Source of the DNA: Daucus carota subsp. sativus | Lineage: Eukaryota > Streptophyta > Magnoliopsida > Apiales > Apiaceae | Assembly (NCBI RefSeq): GCF_001625215.2 | Contig: NC_030385.2 | Span: 37,411,598 to 37,475,597, forward strand | Length of the DNA stretch: 64,000 nt | Direction: 5' to 3' | In this document: positions 49,190-60,943 of the stretch, one piece after another | Layout of the letters: the number at the start of each line of letters is the position of its first letter | Position numbering within the stretch: the stretch's first letter is position 1 | Notes under the pieces: model-generated | Database searches by the model: none | Told to the model about the DNA's origin: nothing | Seen by the model: the letters and a program-made list of their open reading frames with translations, nothing else | Program-made: the position numbers and the translations under genes

Positions 49190-52100
49190 TGCCTACTTGG
49201 ATGTTTTACCACAATTCACTAGACTATGGGGACTAAATATTGGAAAAGAATCGAAAAGAACAAAAGTTGGTACAAGTAAGTCTAAAAAACCGTCAGCATT
49301 AAACCGGTAGCAATTTAGTGACTTTGTACTCATATAGTATCATACAGTATCTCATTTTGTCATCATTACTTAAATTGTGAAGTTCAGTTTACGGTGTAAA
49401 CCAGTAACCGCTTAATTTTATATAATATTTGATATTAATAAATATGAAAAATTGTAAAATGTTATAATTTTAGAACTTTTTAATGGGAGAAATCTCAATT
49501 TATTTTAATTGACATATAGTATTAGCTATATAATAATAATATTAATTTTACAATCCATGTTTGATATGTTAATTTTCTTCATATTATATAATTGGTGTTA
49601 TGATTGTATGAATATAGTTTTAAATTATGTTAATATCAAACTTTTATTAGTTTTCCTTGACTTATATATAACCTAGAGAATTTCGTTTGGGCACCATATT
49701 TTATTAAACAAATATACTAGACAATGTAGAGAACACTAGGGTGATGACAAGTACACATCTTGTGGTTTTTCCCTGATTTTGTATATGTGAAGCAGTGGCG
49801 TAGTCTCAAATAAATTATTTCTTATCTAAATTTATCGGGTGTTCTAGTTTAAAATAATATGAAATTAAATTTTAATATTCTGTAGAATGGATACGGCTCT
49901 TGTAATATTTTGATTTCGAAAATGAATAATTAATTAACAAAAATAAATTATTAAGGGAGACTATTCAAAGTGTGATCGAGAAATTAAAAATTTTGAAATA
50001 AAAAAAATCATTAAAAACATATTTTTATTTTTAGATTAAATAAAATAGATTAGATTATGTCTTTGAGTTTTACCTTATGTAAGGTGGGAGTGTGGGACTG
50101 TCACGGCTCACGCGAGACGGTCTTTAAATAATAAGATTTCGAAAATAATAGTAAAATCAAATGATAATGTAAAATGGGCTGAGAAATACACCAGGTCCAA
50201 TATGCATCCAATACACATCTGTACATTAAACTAGCTTGGCTTATGTAAGTACTCGGGTAACTTATAATAAAATCATTAATTTTTTCTAAAATCAATAAAA
50301 ATTATTTATATTAATTATTGATAGTTAATTACTGATAAACATATCTAGTTTGTTGTTGAAAATATTTAAAAAAATCCATCAAATAATCTATAAATATATT
50401 GATCTGAGAAAATATTTACATATCTTTCGATTACAATTAAAATACGTGTTAAACAATAAGCACGTGAACCGTCCGAATAATCTGCTTATGGACCAAATAT
50501 CATTTATCAATATATAATTAGTAAATCGAAAATAAAGTTTTTCTATTTTTCTTTCAAAACAATGTTGAAAATTAATCGTAATATACAAATGACTTTACAG
50601 TAGAATCATATTCGTCTAAAATACTTCTACAATAAAATCAAATTTAAAAATCAATATTTTTGCTTAAACTATGTGTTAGATTGTTTGTGTAATATTATAC
50701 ATTGGAATGACCATATTATATACACGTATATGATTAATTATAAAGTTATTTAAGAGATTTTAAAGTTGAACCAGGGTCATAAGAGTCCGTCTAGTATTGT
50801 TGTTAGCGGCAATAACATTAGTTTTTTTTACTGAAAAAGTAAATAAAAACCTGTTTTATAAATCTAAAAAATGATTTTCCGAATAATTTAGGGATGATAT
50901 TAATTTTTATAATATTAGATCACAAAAATAAAATAAGATGTTTAAGAGAATATCTCCTACTAACTTCTATCTTAAATTTAAATTCTGACTTATTTTAATA
51001 TCAGATCAATATATTATACAAATAATTTCTTCTATTAAAACTTAAAAGTGATTTTAATGAATTTCAAACTACAAGTATGGAGTACAGTAAACTAGCTTTT
51101 ATTTTTAATATAAATATTTGTGATTGATAGATGATTGAGTGGACAATGAAAAGCAAAGTTGCTAATCTGAACAAGTTACTATATAATGATTCATTGTCCT
51201 CCCTAGCTATCTAAGTTACACAGCGGCTCATATATATCAAACAGTTTGTCAGTTTGGTATGGGATTCGAAAGGTGACACGCAAAAAAAAAAATTGATTTT
51301 GTGAATTAAATAATTACTTAAATATATACTTTTAAGAGAGTTATTCGATTTTAAGGTGTAGCATGATTGAAATGGCTCAATGAGAGTCAAAGTTTAAACT
51401 GGATCAAGGTCATTCATAAAAAACAGTACTGTTTTTTTAATCATATTCCCTGATTAGCTTACCTAAACTTGCTTATATATACCTGTGTAATCAACATTTG
51501 TATACGAGAGTCTAATACAGTAGCTAACCGGGGGTCAGATACTGAAAACTTGATTGAAAGAGGAAATGATGTTTTCATAAATTCAAATGAATTGATTAAG
51601 TTCCATCTCTTTTGCTTTTAAAATATTTGGATGGAGTGAATTGTAACATTAGCGGGTACATTAGCTGGTACATGCACTTAATGTCATTCAACTATTTAGT
51701 AGTACTCCTTGCTAGTTGCAAAGCGGACTAATTTTTAGCGTATAATTAACGTTGTGTTCTTCGATTTCTGGCTTCCTTAATGTTGCAGTCACTTCTTGGT
51801 TAAGACTACTTGGTCACGAAACAAATTTCACTCTGTTTATATTTACCATGCATAGCTGCCTAGCTAGTAGTCTAGTACTTATAAATAAGATGAACCTGCC
51901 ATTGAGCCTCACCTGCATCCTCTCTGCCGTGTAATATTAAGTTTTCCTCACCATATCTATACCTTATTGAATTATGTGTTGGTTAACACGATTTACATGT
52001 ATTAGATTAGAATTTTAATCCCTTAAAGTTCAAATACAATGGAGTCGAATAGTCATCAAGGACCTTAATTGGTCTCGTACTCTTTGAAAAACATATTTTA

Positions 52101-52517
52101 GCACAATTAGAAATGTTGTTCGGTGTAGAACAATTGTTATGTATACTTTCCACCTTTTCTATACATGTTATATTTCTGAACTCTTATTGTTTTGTTTTGT
52201 CAGGTTGAACTCTTATTGTTTGTTTTCATTCATTGAAGTTAATGTTTTCAATGTAATAACTTTGCTGTACTAGTTGATTCAGGAAACACTCATTAAGAAA
52301 GCAAAACCTAAAACTTCCCTAGGGGATTCTAATATTGCCCATTACTAGACACCTAAGGTCAGATGTAAACTCGTATCCTGCACAAGAGATTGTCTGAAAT
52401 TTGATGCATGGCTTAATATTTATGTACTTGTTTATTCTTTCATCATTTACTTTGAACTACTCTTGAACTCTGTGGAGTCTATGCACTTTCTCTTCACTGC
52501 CCTCTAGCTAGCTCATT
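49190..52517. other. AT-rich intergenic
   Basis: Over 3 kb without a recognisable gene or clear repeat boundaries. The right edge contains the bHLH promoter. Confidence 0.35.
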
Positions 52518-52527
52518 CTATATATAC
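52518..52527 (+). promoter_or_regulatory. TATA box of the bHLH gene
   Basis: CTATATATAC lies about 155 bp upstream of the bHLH ATG in a pyrimidine-rich context typical of plant core promoters. The start site would be about 30 bp downstream. Confidence 0.5.
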
Positions 52528-52681
52528 ACCCTTCCATTACATGAAATTCTTCTCCAAGTCTCACATCTTTTCATTTTGCACCATATGAATACCAAGCACT
52601 AGCCAGGCACAAATCAAGCAATTATCCATATTTGCATCTAAATCTACATAGTATATGTAGTCCATATATGGTCAGGTAAAA

Positions 52682-53200
52682 ATGGACTACTACTTCATAT
52701 ATGGTAACAACACTAATTACAATGAAACGCAACAGTTGGAGAAGAAAAAGGGTAAGAAGAAAGGCAAGAAACAAGCTTGTGGCAGCAAAGAGGTGAAGTT
52801 ATCAACAGATCCACAAAGCGTGGCAGCGAGAGAAAGAAGGCACAGGATCAGAGAGAAGTTCAAGATTTTGCAAAGCTTAGTACCTGGAGGATCAAAACTG
52901 GACACGGTGTCCATGTTAGAGGAAGCTATTCTCTATGTCAAGTATCTCAAATCTCAGGTATGGTGGCTCATGCATCATCCTCATCAGTCCCAGTACGATC
53001 AGAACATCAATATTGACAACACTTACAATATTGATCAGTTGGTTACTAATGAGCATGTGCAAGCATCAGCCATGGTAAATGATGTCAATGGGCTTCATTT
53101 ACAGAATGTCAATGACTATGAAAATCAAATGAGGCAACAAGATGAAGGTGCTCAGCAAGTTATGAAGGTTGATGATGCATGTTTGGAGTACTCTTGGTAG
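52682..53200 (+). CDS. bHLH transcription factor, subgroup VIII (HECATE / bHLH52-53-like)
   Basis: One exon of 172 codons. A Lys-rich stretch ([12 protein letters not shown]) precedes the bHLH domain at about residues 41-93: [20 protein letters not shown], then [20 protein letters not shown] and [15 protein letters not shown]. The [11 protein letters not shown] lead and [17 protein letters not shown] loop-helix 2 are diagnostic for the group with HEC1-3, IND and bHLH52/53. The Glu that contacts the E-box in most bHLH proteins is replaced by Ala, as in this whole group, so DNA binding may need a partner. The C-terminal 75 residues are Asn/Gln-rich with no known domain. Likely a nuclear regulator of organ development; the specific role cannot be read. 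Confidence 0.88.
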   Translation: MDYYFIYGNNTNYNETQQLEKKKGKKKGKKQACGSKEVKLSTDPQSVAARERRHRIREKFKILQSLVPGGSKLDTVSMLEEAILYVKYLKSQVWWLMHHPHQSQYDQNINIDNTYNIDQLVTNEHVQASAMVNDVNGLHLQNVNDYENQMRQQDEGAQQVMKVDDACLEYSW

Positions 53201-54596
53201 CAGGATCCCTTGGTTCCTTCTTCCTCATTTCCTTTATTTTGAAGAAAAAAGTGTACTCTTATGGTTATTATAGCTAGGACCAAAAGTTTAGACTGCAGAG
53301 TTTCCGATCAAGTGTTTTTTTGCATGAGATGGCCTAATGGTTTAATTCAGAAAAGTGTTTATGATTTGATTATGATTACTGAAAAAATTATCAATTTATG
53401 TTATTATTCTTTTGATATTTTTAATTTATTAAATATAAAAGTTATTTATATACCAATAAAATATTATATATTATCTGTGTTATATATTATCTTTTAAAAA
53501 TAAGTTTATGCATTTTTGCAAAGTAAAATTTGAAATATAAATTAAATGGCACATGCTTAGGTTCATATATGAATCGAGTTAATTATTAATAAATACAACA
53601 CCTTAAAAAATTTTACTTAAATTTCATCATCAAGTTCCACTTCAAACAACAAATTTGTTTGATAATGAACTTTGAATAACTCCGAATAATATATTCAACT
53701 TATTCTCGATCATCTCTTGGTTAGATAGTAAACTTTATTAAACGAAATAAACTCCTGGTCGTGGCTATTATACTTTTCGTTATACAAGAAAGTATCTTGT
53801 GAAAAAAAAAATAAAAAACTTATGGCGTGACTTGATTTATTAAACTCAAATTTGATCTGTGAAGATAGACCGGGTTAATTTTCTTTTGAAGATACATATA
53901 AAATTTTGTTATTTATGAATATATTTCATATTCTTTCTTGTAATTTTTTAAATATTTGTTAGTCTTAAAAAAAAGGTCTATTATATTTTTAAGTTGATAA
54001 ATTTCTTTTTGAAACTTATATTGAGCCCAAAATTAAAAAAAATTATAATTGTATTGGAATTCCTAGCAAAAAACGAGAACTCTGAGCGAACTCAATTTTG
54101 AATAATGAATACTAAAAACTCAAACCTGACTAAAAAACCTTCGGCTCGTTCATTTCGGACCCTGCATCCTCTCATAAATTTTTTGCATTCATACTGCGGG
54201 GACGAACTGCATCATATCTCTTACTTTCTACCTAAAAAATCATAACTCGTGGCCAGGTCTGGCTAGCTTACGATATACGGAGATTTTTGGTGGCCTTCTG
54301 TTGGATTGAAGTTCAGATGTTTGATAAAATTCCCTACAGAATGTAAGTTCAAGTATATAATGAAAAAGATTAACTATATTGGTCTTGTGCGTGTAATGTA
54401 GGTTGTTTGAGAATGCAACATGCTCGTTAGGACCAGCTGAAAAGTAGACCAATCTGTCCATGAGTATAAACTAGGATTTGGGTTTTTGGAGCATAGAAAT
54501 ACTGGAATTGTAAAAAATTGATCTAATTTATTTCTAGATTTGATGCTATACAATAATAAATACAGCAGGGATATTGAAAGAAAGAAATTTAAGATT
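53201..54596. other. AT-rich intergenic
   Basis: Contains the 3' flanks of the bHLH gene and, at the right, of the first receptor-like protein gene. No other gene seen. Confidence 0.4.
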
Positions 54597-57500
54597 CTAA
54601 GGTGTCTTGTTTGAGGAAGAAGTAGAGAAGGAGGAACTAGAGGAACTGAAATTCGCCGGTGTCGAGGTATGACACATGCATTTTGGATCATGTACAACTG
54701 TGTTTCTGAACATGTCTATTTTTGAACACAGCAGACAGTACCTTCCTCTAAACGTTGTATCTTCCGTTGTCCGGTCTTCTTCATCTGAGTGTGCTGCATT
54801 GTATGTGTCTTGATCCTCTTCCACAATGTCGTAGCGAGTGCATATTATTCCAAAACTTTGGAGAATGATATGAGCGAGTTTATCAATCTTATCATTCAAC
54901 CAATGTGTTCCTTTCTGGAAAAACAGAAGAGGGCCTAGAATTATGGCTGCTCCCACTCCGAAACCCATTCCAGTGACAATGATTTGCCAATCAAAGGATG
55001 AGCTTGAATCTTGACGATTATATCGTTCTGAGGATGGTCCAGTTTCAGGTACAGCACATGTTCTGTTCAGGGGTTTCCCACATAATCCCTCATTCCCTCT
55101 GAAAGATCCTTCGTCAAATGTTGATAGCTGAGTCCCAAGTGGAATTTTTCCAGTCAGTTGATTATTTGACAAGTTCAAATATGCAAGGAAGTTTAAATTT
55201 GCAAGCTCTGCCGGGATGCTTCCACTTAGCTTGTTCGTTGACAAATCCAAGGCTTCAAGTTGTTTCAAGTTTCCAATTAATGGTGGAATCGTGCCTGTGA
55301 GTGCATTGTGCGATATATTCAGGATATAGAGCTCTTTGAGTTGGACCACATTTTCTGGTATATTTCCTTCAAACTGATTGCAAGAAATGTCAATGGAGTT
55401 GAAGATTGTTAAGATCTTCACAAGCTGTACCTCTAGCCCTTTGCTTGTTACTGTCACGGTGTCTTGATAGTAGAAGTTATTAAGCTTTAAGACCCTAAAC
55501 CGCAAGTGATTAATCTCTGATTGTGCATCGTCCTTGTATCCCATCATTGCTGTCCAGTTCAAGAAACAATTCGGTGGTACCTTACCTGTAAATTTATTAG
55601 AAGCTATGTCGATGATTTGAAGATTTGGCCAATGGCTCTTCGGCCCCGAGCACCGGATGTCTCCATGGAACTGGTTAGAACGCAAAACAAGGACTCGCAG
55701 ATTTGAAGAATTCTTTAAATAACATGGAAAGGTATCACTTATCTGGTTGTTCCCCAGGTTCAGAACCTCTAACATTGTGCAATTGGACAGAGAATTCGGA
55801 ACCTTCCCTTGTAATTGGTTTGCATGCAGATCCAGTGTTTTTAAACCGCAGTTCTCCAAAAACGTACCGTTGATATGTCCACTGAATTTGTTATTCCCAA
55901 GATTTAGTACAGCAAGAGACTGTCTCTGTCCAAGTAAACATGGTGGGATCACTCCACTAAAATTGTTATTGGACAAATCAAGAACTTGAAGATATGTAGC
56001 TTCACAGATGGAAACAGGGATGGTTCCAGTCAGCTTGTTGCTCGAAACAGAAAAGAAATAAGCAAAGGTGAGATTCTTGCCAATATCCAAAGAAATTGAA
56101 GAACTGAAATTGTTGTCTGAATAATCCACATATGAAGCAGTTTCAGGTGGTACTGGGATTCTTCCGGTCAGTTGGTTAGAGTGCAAGTCAAGTACACTTA
56201 ATCTTGGAAAAGCATAAGGTTCTTGGAGACTCACTAACTGATTTCGAGACAAATTTAAATTCGTGAGAGATCCAATTCTCCAAGTCCAGTTTGGTATTGC
56301 TCCGTGAATTTGGTTGTCTGATAGGTCTAGTACAGACAATCTTAATTGCTTTCCCAGACGAGGAAAAGATTTTAGCTTGCATGAAGCTAACTTAAATGTG
56401 CTGTACTGGGGGAGCAGAGTCTCGCTTGAGCTGTTGTGACTGGTTTCAATTGACAACCTGTTGTACGACAGATCAAGATTGGTTAGATTTGCAAGCTTAT
56501 GAATCATTTCTAGCTGCAATGAGCCAGCCAACTGATTAGAGGACAGGGAGAGAATGTTCAGCCGTTTGAGTTCAAACCAAGACAATGGGATAGACCCATT
56601 CAAGTTGTTGCTACCCAAATCAAGTGTATCTAACTGTGAGCGCGAAGCATCGGAAAAATTGGCGAGTAAACCACCAAACTGATTTTGGGAAAGCTTAATT
56701 TGTCTCAATGATGGGAGAGCGAACAATGATGAAGGAATTCTTCCCATAAACGCATTGAATCCAAGATCAACATGTACAAGATTGTCAAGTCCTATGAAAT
56801 ACGTAGAAGGAATTGTACCTGATAATCTATTATGGGAGAAATCTATGTAGGTGAGGTTCTTGGACTTCTGTAACAATGGAATATGACCACTAAGATTGTT
56901 GTATGAGAAGTCCAAACGGACAAGGCTTGTGAGGTTTGCCATTGAATTTGGAATCATTCCGCTGAAGTTGCAATTCGTTATCTCCATCCTAGACAACAAC
57001 CGTAAGTTCCCAAAAGACTCTGGTAACGTTCCTGAGAAATTGGTAAATGTGAGCACCAACGTCCGAAGGGAGCCATTTTGGGGAAATTCTGGTACAGAAC
57101 CCCGCAGTTCTTTGTTGTCTGACAGATCGAGATCGTTTAGTGTCGGTACTTGTAAGATCCTTTTGGGGAATATCCCCTGCAGATTACAAGAACTGAGATG
57201 TAAAACTGTCAAGTTTTTTAAGTTTGCCAAAAACTCTGGAACTGTGACACTCAGATTGTTCTGATCCAAACGAATCTCTGATAGAAACTGAACCCTTTCA
57301 AGAGAAGGGTCTATAGGACCTGATATATGACTACTTTTCAAGCTTAGCTTTCTCAAATTAGGAAGTGAAGATGATATTGCTAGAGACCAACTGTTTGCCT
57401 GAGTTGTCATGTTGACACCATCCAAATACAATTCGGTAAGCCCTTTGAGATTTTGAACAATCATTTCTAAATTTGGATTCTCAATTTTCAGTGAAGCTTT

Positions 57501-57998
57501 TCCAGATACAAAAGATGTAGATAAATCAAGAATTTCCAACCTTTTCATTTGCGAAAATCCTTCTGGTATCTGTCCAGCAAATCCACAGTATGACAAATTC
57601 AGATATGTCAAACTTGAAAGATTAAACAACCCAGCTGGAATTTCAGTAGAATTGAAATTGTTGTAGGCCAAATTCAGTTTCTGAAGATACCGGAATTGGT
57701 ATAGACTACTTGAACCATTGATCCCATCAGAGATTCCTTCTCCATCCAGTTCAATGCCAATAACATTACCAGAACTTGTATTGCAGCTCACCCCTTCCCA
57801 TTTGCAGCAATCCGTGCTCTGATTCCATTTCACAATCTTTGTCGACACCATTGTATCGTACTTCAGACCATCCTTCAGCTGAAACAACAAGTTCTTTTGA
57901 TCCTCCAGACATTGACCATGAACAGAATTTATTTCAGTGATCAACAAGATTTGGAAAAAGGGTATCAAGAAAACCCAGAAAAAATCTCTATATTTCAT
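54597..57998 (-). CDS. LRR receptor-like protein (Ve1/RLP7-like), copy 1
   Basis: One exon of 1,133 codons. Residues 1-29 are a signal peptide. The LRR N-cap follows (CLEDQKNLLFQLKDGL, DCCKWEGVSC), then about 30 plant-type extracellular LRRs with LxxLxxLxLSxNxxSGxIP, with an island before the last repeats (near YYQDTVTVTSKGLE). The C-cap is NEGLCGKPLNRTC. The membrane helix lies at about 1005-1026. The cytoplasmic tail of about 105 residues has no kinase; it has an acidic part and a Cys motif (RYCLLCSK ... HDPKCMC) followed by a Ser-rich end, seen in several Ve1-like proteins. Such proteins act at the plasma membrane with SOBIR1-type kinases in recognition of microbial molecules. It is a tandem neighbour of a close relative at 60944-64000. 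Confidence 0.92.
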   Translation of the reverse strand: MKYRDFFWVFLIPFFQILLITEINSVHGQCLEDQKNLLFQLKDGLKYDTMVSTKIVKWNQSTDCCKWEGVSCNTSSGNVIGIELDGEGISDGINGSSSLYQFRYLQKLNLAYNNFNSTEIPAGLFNLSSLTYLNLSYCGFAGQIPEGFSQMKRLEILDLSTSFVSGKASLKIENPNLEMIVQNLKGLTELYLDGVNMTTQANSWSLAISSSLPNLRKLSLKSSHISGPIDPSLERVQFLSEIRLDQNNLSVTVPEFLANLKNLTVLHLSSCNLQGIFPKRILQVPTLNDLDLSDNKELRGSVPEFPQNGSLRTLVLTFTNFSGTLPESFGNLRLLSRMEITNCNFSGMIPNSMANLTSLVRLDFSYNNLSGHIPLLQKSKNLTYIDFSHNRLSGTIPSTYFIGLDNLVHVDLGFNAFMGRIPSSLFALPSLRQIKLSQNQFGGLLANFSDASRSQLDTLDLGSNNLNGSIPLSWFELKRLNILSLSSNQLAGSLQLEMIHKLANLTNLDLSYNRLSIETSHNSSSETLLPQYSTFKLASCKLKSFPRLGKQLRLSVLDLSDNQIHGAIPNWTWRIGSLTNLNLSRNQLVSLQEPYAFPRLSVLDLHSNQLTGRIPVPPETASYVDYSDNNFSSSISLDIGKNLTFAYFFSVSSNKLTGTIPVSICEATYLQVLDLSNNNFSGVIPPCLLGQRQSLAVLNLGNNKFSGHINGTFLENCGLKTLDLHANQLQGKVPNSLSNCTMLEVLNLGNNQISDTFPCYLKNSSNLRVLVLRSNQFHGDIRCSGPKSHWPNLQIIDIASNKFTGKVPPNCFLNWTAMMGYKDDAQSEINHLRFRVLKLNNFYYQDTVTVTSKGLEVQLVKILTIFNSIDISCNQFEGNIPENVVQLKELYILNISHNALTGTIPPLIGNLKQLEALDLSTNKLSGSIPAELANLNFLAYLNLSNNQLTGKIPLGTQLSTFDEGSFRGNEGLCGKPLNRTCAVPETGPSSERYNRQDSSSSFDWQIIVTGMGFGVGAAIILGPLLFFQKGTHWLNDKIDKLAHIILQSFGIICTRYDIVEEDQDTYNAAHSDEEDRTTEDTTFRGRYCLLCSKIDMFRNTVVHDPKCMCHTSTPANFSSSSSSFSTSSSNKTP

Positions 57999-59850
57999 TG
58001 CACACTCCTATGACAGACACCCATAAGCCTCAAAACATGATAAAATATTTCTGCATCCACACTTCTTGATTATGTTCATGCAGTATTATTCAGACAGAGA
58101 AAGATGAAAAATAATTGGTCATATGATGAGCTTGTGGTCAATGTGAACTTGCGGGTGTTTTAGATACGTTTACTATTTTATTTGTTTTGTATATTTGTTT
58201 GTACACTATGTTCAAGTCTTAGACGCGTCTTGTTTGTTTTTCTAGAGCTGTGGGCGAGTTGGAGCCTTTTTTATTTTGTATTGGAGTGACTTGATGTATT
58301 ATTGACTTTGCTTTTTATTTTTATTATTTCTCACTTCTGAAAGTTGTTCATCTGCCATTAAAATTACACGACTAAGGGTTAAAAGTATTATACCCCTTTT
58401 GTCACGCTTTGAATTTTGATTAAATACTCCATATTGAATTTACCAAAACAAAGAGACAATTAACAAATAGTAGGTGCCAGACAGCCAGATCCTACCATTT
58501 CTTTAATTCATGACGATGAAAATGAAATCTTGAAGTTAAGAATTGTTCGATATATATGTTGTTTTTAATTTTTGAAAACTTTATGCCGGAAATTACGTAA
58601 GATTCTTTGGAATCTTAGATTTAAAAAATTTAGATCACTTTAAAAAAAACTTATAAGTCAAATGCGTTGGTGCAGTGTTTCTTTTTCTTTTCTTTTTTTC
58701 GAAAGCTCGGATTCTTTTATCCTGCAAGAAAATTTTCTTCAACATATCGGCTGCACTTGTTTCTGTGTTTTTTTTTTTATATAATGATGCGAGAAATTTA
58801 TGCACTGAGGTGTGACCTTTGTTATGCTCTTTAATGGATTCTACATCTACCGGTTTCAAAATTCTACAGAGGATATGAATACTAATAATGTAGTTCTACA
58901 TTTATACTCTCAACTAACAGTCTGGAAGCTGTCCTCTTTCATCAACCAAAACTTGTCTCACCGATTAACATCACTGGCTTAAATGTAGCTTATATAAGTC
59001 CATTTGACGAATAAATTTAACGACTAGTGATCATACTGATTTGTTGCAGCCAACATGGCAAATCCGTCGGGACAACATGTATAATCTTCCACAGCAAAAT
59101 TAGAACCTCAAATCTCATTTGTTACCTGGCTCTAGTACCATAGTACCATGTCATGTAACCCGGATATCATGTTAAATTACTAGCTCTCTAATACCTCAAT
59201 GTGTTAGGACTTAGGAGGAAGCCTTAACCGGATCATATTATACCATGTGCCCTCACATACCTTAGTCCATACTGTCATTATTTGAATGTTGAATTTTCTA
59301 GCAGGATTCTTCCATCCGGTACCTTTGGAGGCCACGTTTCAGTTCTGCAGGTTGCAGCCGAATCTCAAATTTCTCTGTCATTTAATTTTTTCATCTTCTG
59401 TGTGTTGCTTTCTAACGTATTTAATACATGTACTGCCTATCATTATTCATGTCCTGATTTTCTTGTGATATATGGTTGAGCTTGCTTTCAAAGTATAGGA
59501 GCCCAGAATTTACTCTAGATTTACCTGTCACATTCTAATAAACTTCTTCCCGGGTCCAGTCGGAAGACTTCCGCGGATCATACCATCCTAGTACTTATAT
59601 CGTCCAACTATGCATAACTCTATATTCCAAATTTCCAATAGGATTCGGTGCGTGCACCAGTGCTGCTTGCACTTCTACATTTACCTGTGATTACTACATT
59701 CTGCTTCATTTGTAGCTGTAAAATATTACAATCATTCTACAACTGGTTTTCTGTTAATGCTCTTCAGTGTCGTTGCGCATCTCCAAACATAAGAGATATC
59801 TTCTGCAATCAATCTTTTCAGAAAGAATGATGCCGAGCACCATAGTTATT
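57999..59850. other. spacer between the two receptor-like protein genes
   Basis: The left part contains the promoter of copy 1. No gene recognised; a 74-codon Lys-rich minus-strand ORF at 58635-58859 has no support. Confidence 0.4.
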
Positions 59851-59852
59851 TA

Positions 59853-60079
59853 CTCCTCTGGTTTGTTTTGAAATATAGGTCGCTTATTTTTTGCACGTAT
59901 TTCCAAGTCCATGGTAAAAATCATTATTTTTGAAAAAAAAATTCTGAATAAAAATATATATCACATATTTTTATTGAAAAAAAACAAATTTAAAAAAAAA
60001 ATGATTTTTAGCATGCGGTCAAAACACTAACAATTGCGTGCAAAAAAATCAAGCGACCTATATATTAAAACAGAAGGAG
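59853..60079. mobile_element. Stowaway-like MITE
   Basis: 227 bp flanked by TA on both sides. Ends pair as CTCCTCTGGTTTGTTTTGAA and CTCCTTCTGTTTTAATATAT, both followed by ATAGGTCGCTT and then TTTTTTGCACG. No coding capacity. Confidence 0.8.
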
Positions 60080-60259
60080 TAACTTGTTTAATAACATAAA
60101 TTTGCTTGAAATGAAGTGAAAGTGTGAAAGTGAGGTAGATGCCAAAGTTATTCGTATATACATGTACTACTTGTATTGCATTCATGTAATTTAGGTTAAT
60201 CAGACACGATTGTTTATATTAGGATTCTTACCTGGCTCAAAATTTCTGAGGCGTAAGTA

Positions 60260-60497
60260 TTCCGCCTCCATCCCAAATTAGATGAGCTAGTTGACTTCGG
60301 GCACGTAACTTTAGCTGATTGACCGCCTATTCCGAAATTTATTTTTCCGATTTTTCTTTTATTAATGAAAATTTCATATTTTTAATTTTTATTTGTAAAA
60401 ATAAAATTTTAAAAATAAATCATGTAGCTATGCGGTCAATGAACCTTAAATTGTGTGCCCAAAATCAACGAGATCATCTAATTTGGAATGGAAGGAG
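60260..60497. mobile_element. Stowaway-like MITE, second
   Basis: About 238 bp flanked by TA. Ends pair as CGCCTCCATCCCAAATTAGA and CTCCTTCCATTCCAAATTAG, followed by TGAGCTAGTTGA or TGATCTCGTTGA and GGGCAC. Related in plan to the MITE at 59853 but of a different family. Confidence 0.75.
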
Positions 60498-60943
60498 TAA
60501 ACGGTTAACCTGGTACTCCTGAAACTTTGTATTATGAGATGTCTATTTCTAATGGGCTTCTTAAGTGATTTTCTTTATTGAGAAGAAATTTAAAACAAGA
60601 ACCCAATGTATAATTATTAAATGTTGTAACCCCAATCTGTTTTTACTTTAAAAATTGTCGTTAACATTATCCATTTGCATTTTTATGATTTCCTTTGTCT
60701 TAGTTTATTTTTTAGAACAAGTTATCTATCTATAAAATAATATAAATATATATATTTATTTTTAAGTTCAGCACGTAAAAGATAATCAATAATTTCAATA
60801 AAAAAATATTTCTGAAAAATACGAAAAGAGTCAACTGTAATTTTATTTATTGGTGCAAAAAATACTCCATAACAGGGTAGACGAAGACGAAACTCCTCTG
60901 CACGAATTGGCAGGTCCAGACGTCCTGTACTTATACGCCTCGG

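Noticed and set aside
55118-57264. Plus-strand ORFs within the receptor-like protein genes
   Set aside because: Antisense frames of LRR repeats, recurring in both copies for that reason.
58635-58859. 74-codon Lys-rich ORF between the receptor-like genes
   Set aside because: AT-rich, no family resemblance, no promoter or neighbour support.
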